A stretch of DNA of 5,776 nt from an uncultured Frankiales bacterium (lineage in GTDB: Bacteria; Actinomycetota; Actinomycetes; Mycobacteriales; SCTD01), in assembly GCA_946479905.1 (NCBI GenBank), contig CAMLIA010000239.1:1-5776 (forward strand), read 5' to 3'. The notes under the pieces are model-generated. The model was not told where the DNA came from. It saw nothing but the letters and a program-made list of their open reading frames with translations, and searched no databases. Below are positions 5,388 through 5,776 of this stretch, in pieces; the first letter of the stretch is position 1; every line of letters starts with the position of its first letter. A program made the translations under genes and the position numbers.

Positions 5388-5776
5388 TTGTACGACGTAG
5401 CGCCCCCGGAGGTGGGGTTCGCGGAGCTGCCCGACACCATCCCGGAGTGGATGCAGGCGGAAGCGCCGCTGCCGGCTCCGCCCAGCTGTGACTGCGGCTG
5501 CGGCCCACCCGAACCTGAGGAGCCGGTGGCGTGGACGGTGCCGGGGGTGACGGGGTTCGCCCCGTTCGGGGAACCGGACCGGCTCGCGGGACTCCCGCCA
5601 CCGAGCGTCGGGGTCCGGCAGCTGCAGGACCTGGTCACTGCGCTCGCGACCGGCCGGCCTGCAGACCTGCCCGCCGGCCAGGCCCTGGCCGATGGCCAAG
5701 CGTTGCTGGCGGTGGAGCAGAGCCTGCGGGTGCTGAACCTGCGCCGGGTCGGGGACGTCGCCGCCCGCGGCCTGCA
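5388..5776 (+). CDS. DUF222 / 13E12-repeat family protein, N-terminal part (runs off the window)
   Basis: An open frame from a TTG start runs to the window end, giving 129 residues with no stop. The segment QALADGQALLAVEQSLRVLN (98-117) and the following LRRVGDVAARGL (118-129) look like the first helices of DUF222, found in actinobacterial 13E12-repeat proteins, which usually end in an HNH nuclease domain. That domain would lie beyond the edge, so the nuclease call is inference. Residues 1-70 are rich in Pro, Glu and Gly, look disordered, and carry a tight Cys cluster CDCGC (34-38), which is odd. These genes occur in many copies per genome, and in M. tuberculosis REP13E12 copies are target sites for the phiRv1 prophage. 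A later ATG at 5451 (residue 22) is a weaker start because no ribosome site precedes it. Confidence 0.72.
   Translation, partial: MYDVAPPEVGFAELPDTIPEWMQAEAPLPAPPSCDCGCGPPEPEEPVAWTVPGVTGFAPFGEPDRLAGLPPPSVGVRQLQDLVTALATGRPADLPAGQALADGQALLAVEQSLRVLNLRRVGDVAARGL

Noticed and set aside
5180..5699. Minus-strand open frames across the intergenic region and the DUF222 start
   Set aside because: They cross the likely promoter and palindromes and have low-complexity Gly/Ser/Pro/Arg content; the plus frame has a ribosome site and a DUF222-like helix pattern.
1..5776. CRISPR array, tRNA, rRNA, insertion sequence ends
   Set aside because: I saw no spaced direct repeats, no cloverleaf or rRNA-like sequence and no transposase gene with terminal repeats. 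This is a reading by eye, so a weak tRNA-like element could be missed.

Overview
The window comes from a high-GC actinobacterium. Codon third positions are almost all G or C, GTG and TTG starts occur, gene ends are tightly packed or overlapping, and the right edge carries the start of a DUF222/13E12-type gene, a family typical of Actinobacteria (Mycobacteriaceae, Nocardioidaceae, Intrasporangiaceae, Geodermatophilaceae). The genus cannot be fixed from this sequence.

Left part, plus strand (1-2278): a short tail of an upstream gene is followed by a GNAT-type N-acetyltransferase (58-822). Next is a cytoplasmic BNR/Asp-box beta-propeller protein (882-1997) whose stop overlaps the GTG start of a MoaD/ThiS-like ubiquitin-fold protein ending in Gly-Gly (1994-2278). 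The last two look translationally coupled.

Middle part, minus strand (4061 down to 2275): folE, a type I GTP cyclohydrolase, overlaps by ATGA with a two-dinucleotide-fold flavoprotein reductase of the ferredoxin/rubredoxin reductase type. The reductase and the MoaD-like gene converge and share the palindrome CTAG, so both TAG stops lie in the same 4 bp.

Divergent from folE, on the plus strand, is a winged-helix regulator of the ArsR-like COG2345/SufR-like type (4152-4835). It has conserved Cys/His residues at its C-terminus that could hold an Fe-S cluster or metal. The 90-bp folE/regulator gap is visibly AT-richer than its surroundings, contains possible overlapping back-to-back promoters and two small inverted repeats, and suggests that the regulator starts on a leaderless mRNA. 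The natural reading, which is inference, is that the regulator controls itself and the folE-reductase pair.

Right part: a small four-helix membrane protein on the minus strand (5183-4809, DUF4267-like) overlaps the regulator's tail by 27 bp. A 204-bp intergenic region follows with two perfect palindromes and a good sigma70-like promoter. The DUF222/13E12-family gene then starts at a TTG (5388) and runs off the window. No tRNA, rRNA, CRISPR array or insertion sequence was seen. Most of the window is ordinary chromosomal content. The parts most worth following are the propeller/MoaD-like pair, the folE-reductase-regulator unit, and the palindromic control region of the DUF222 gene.
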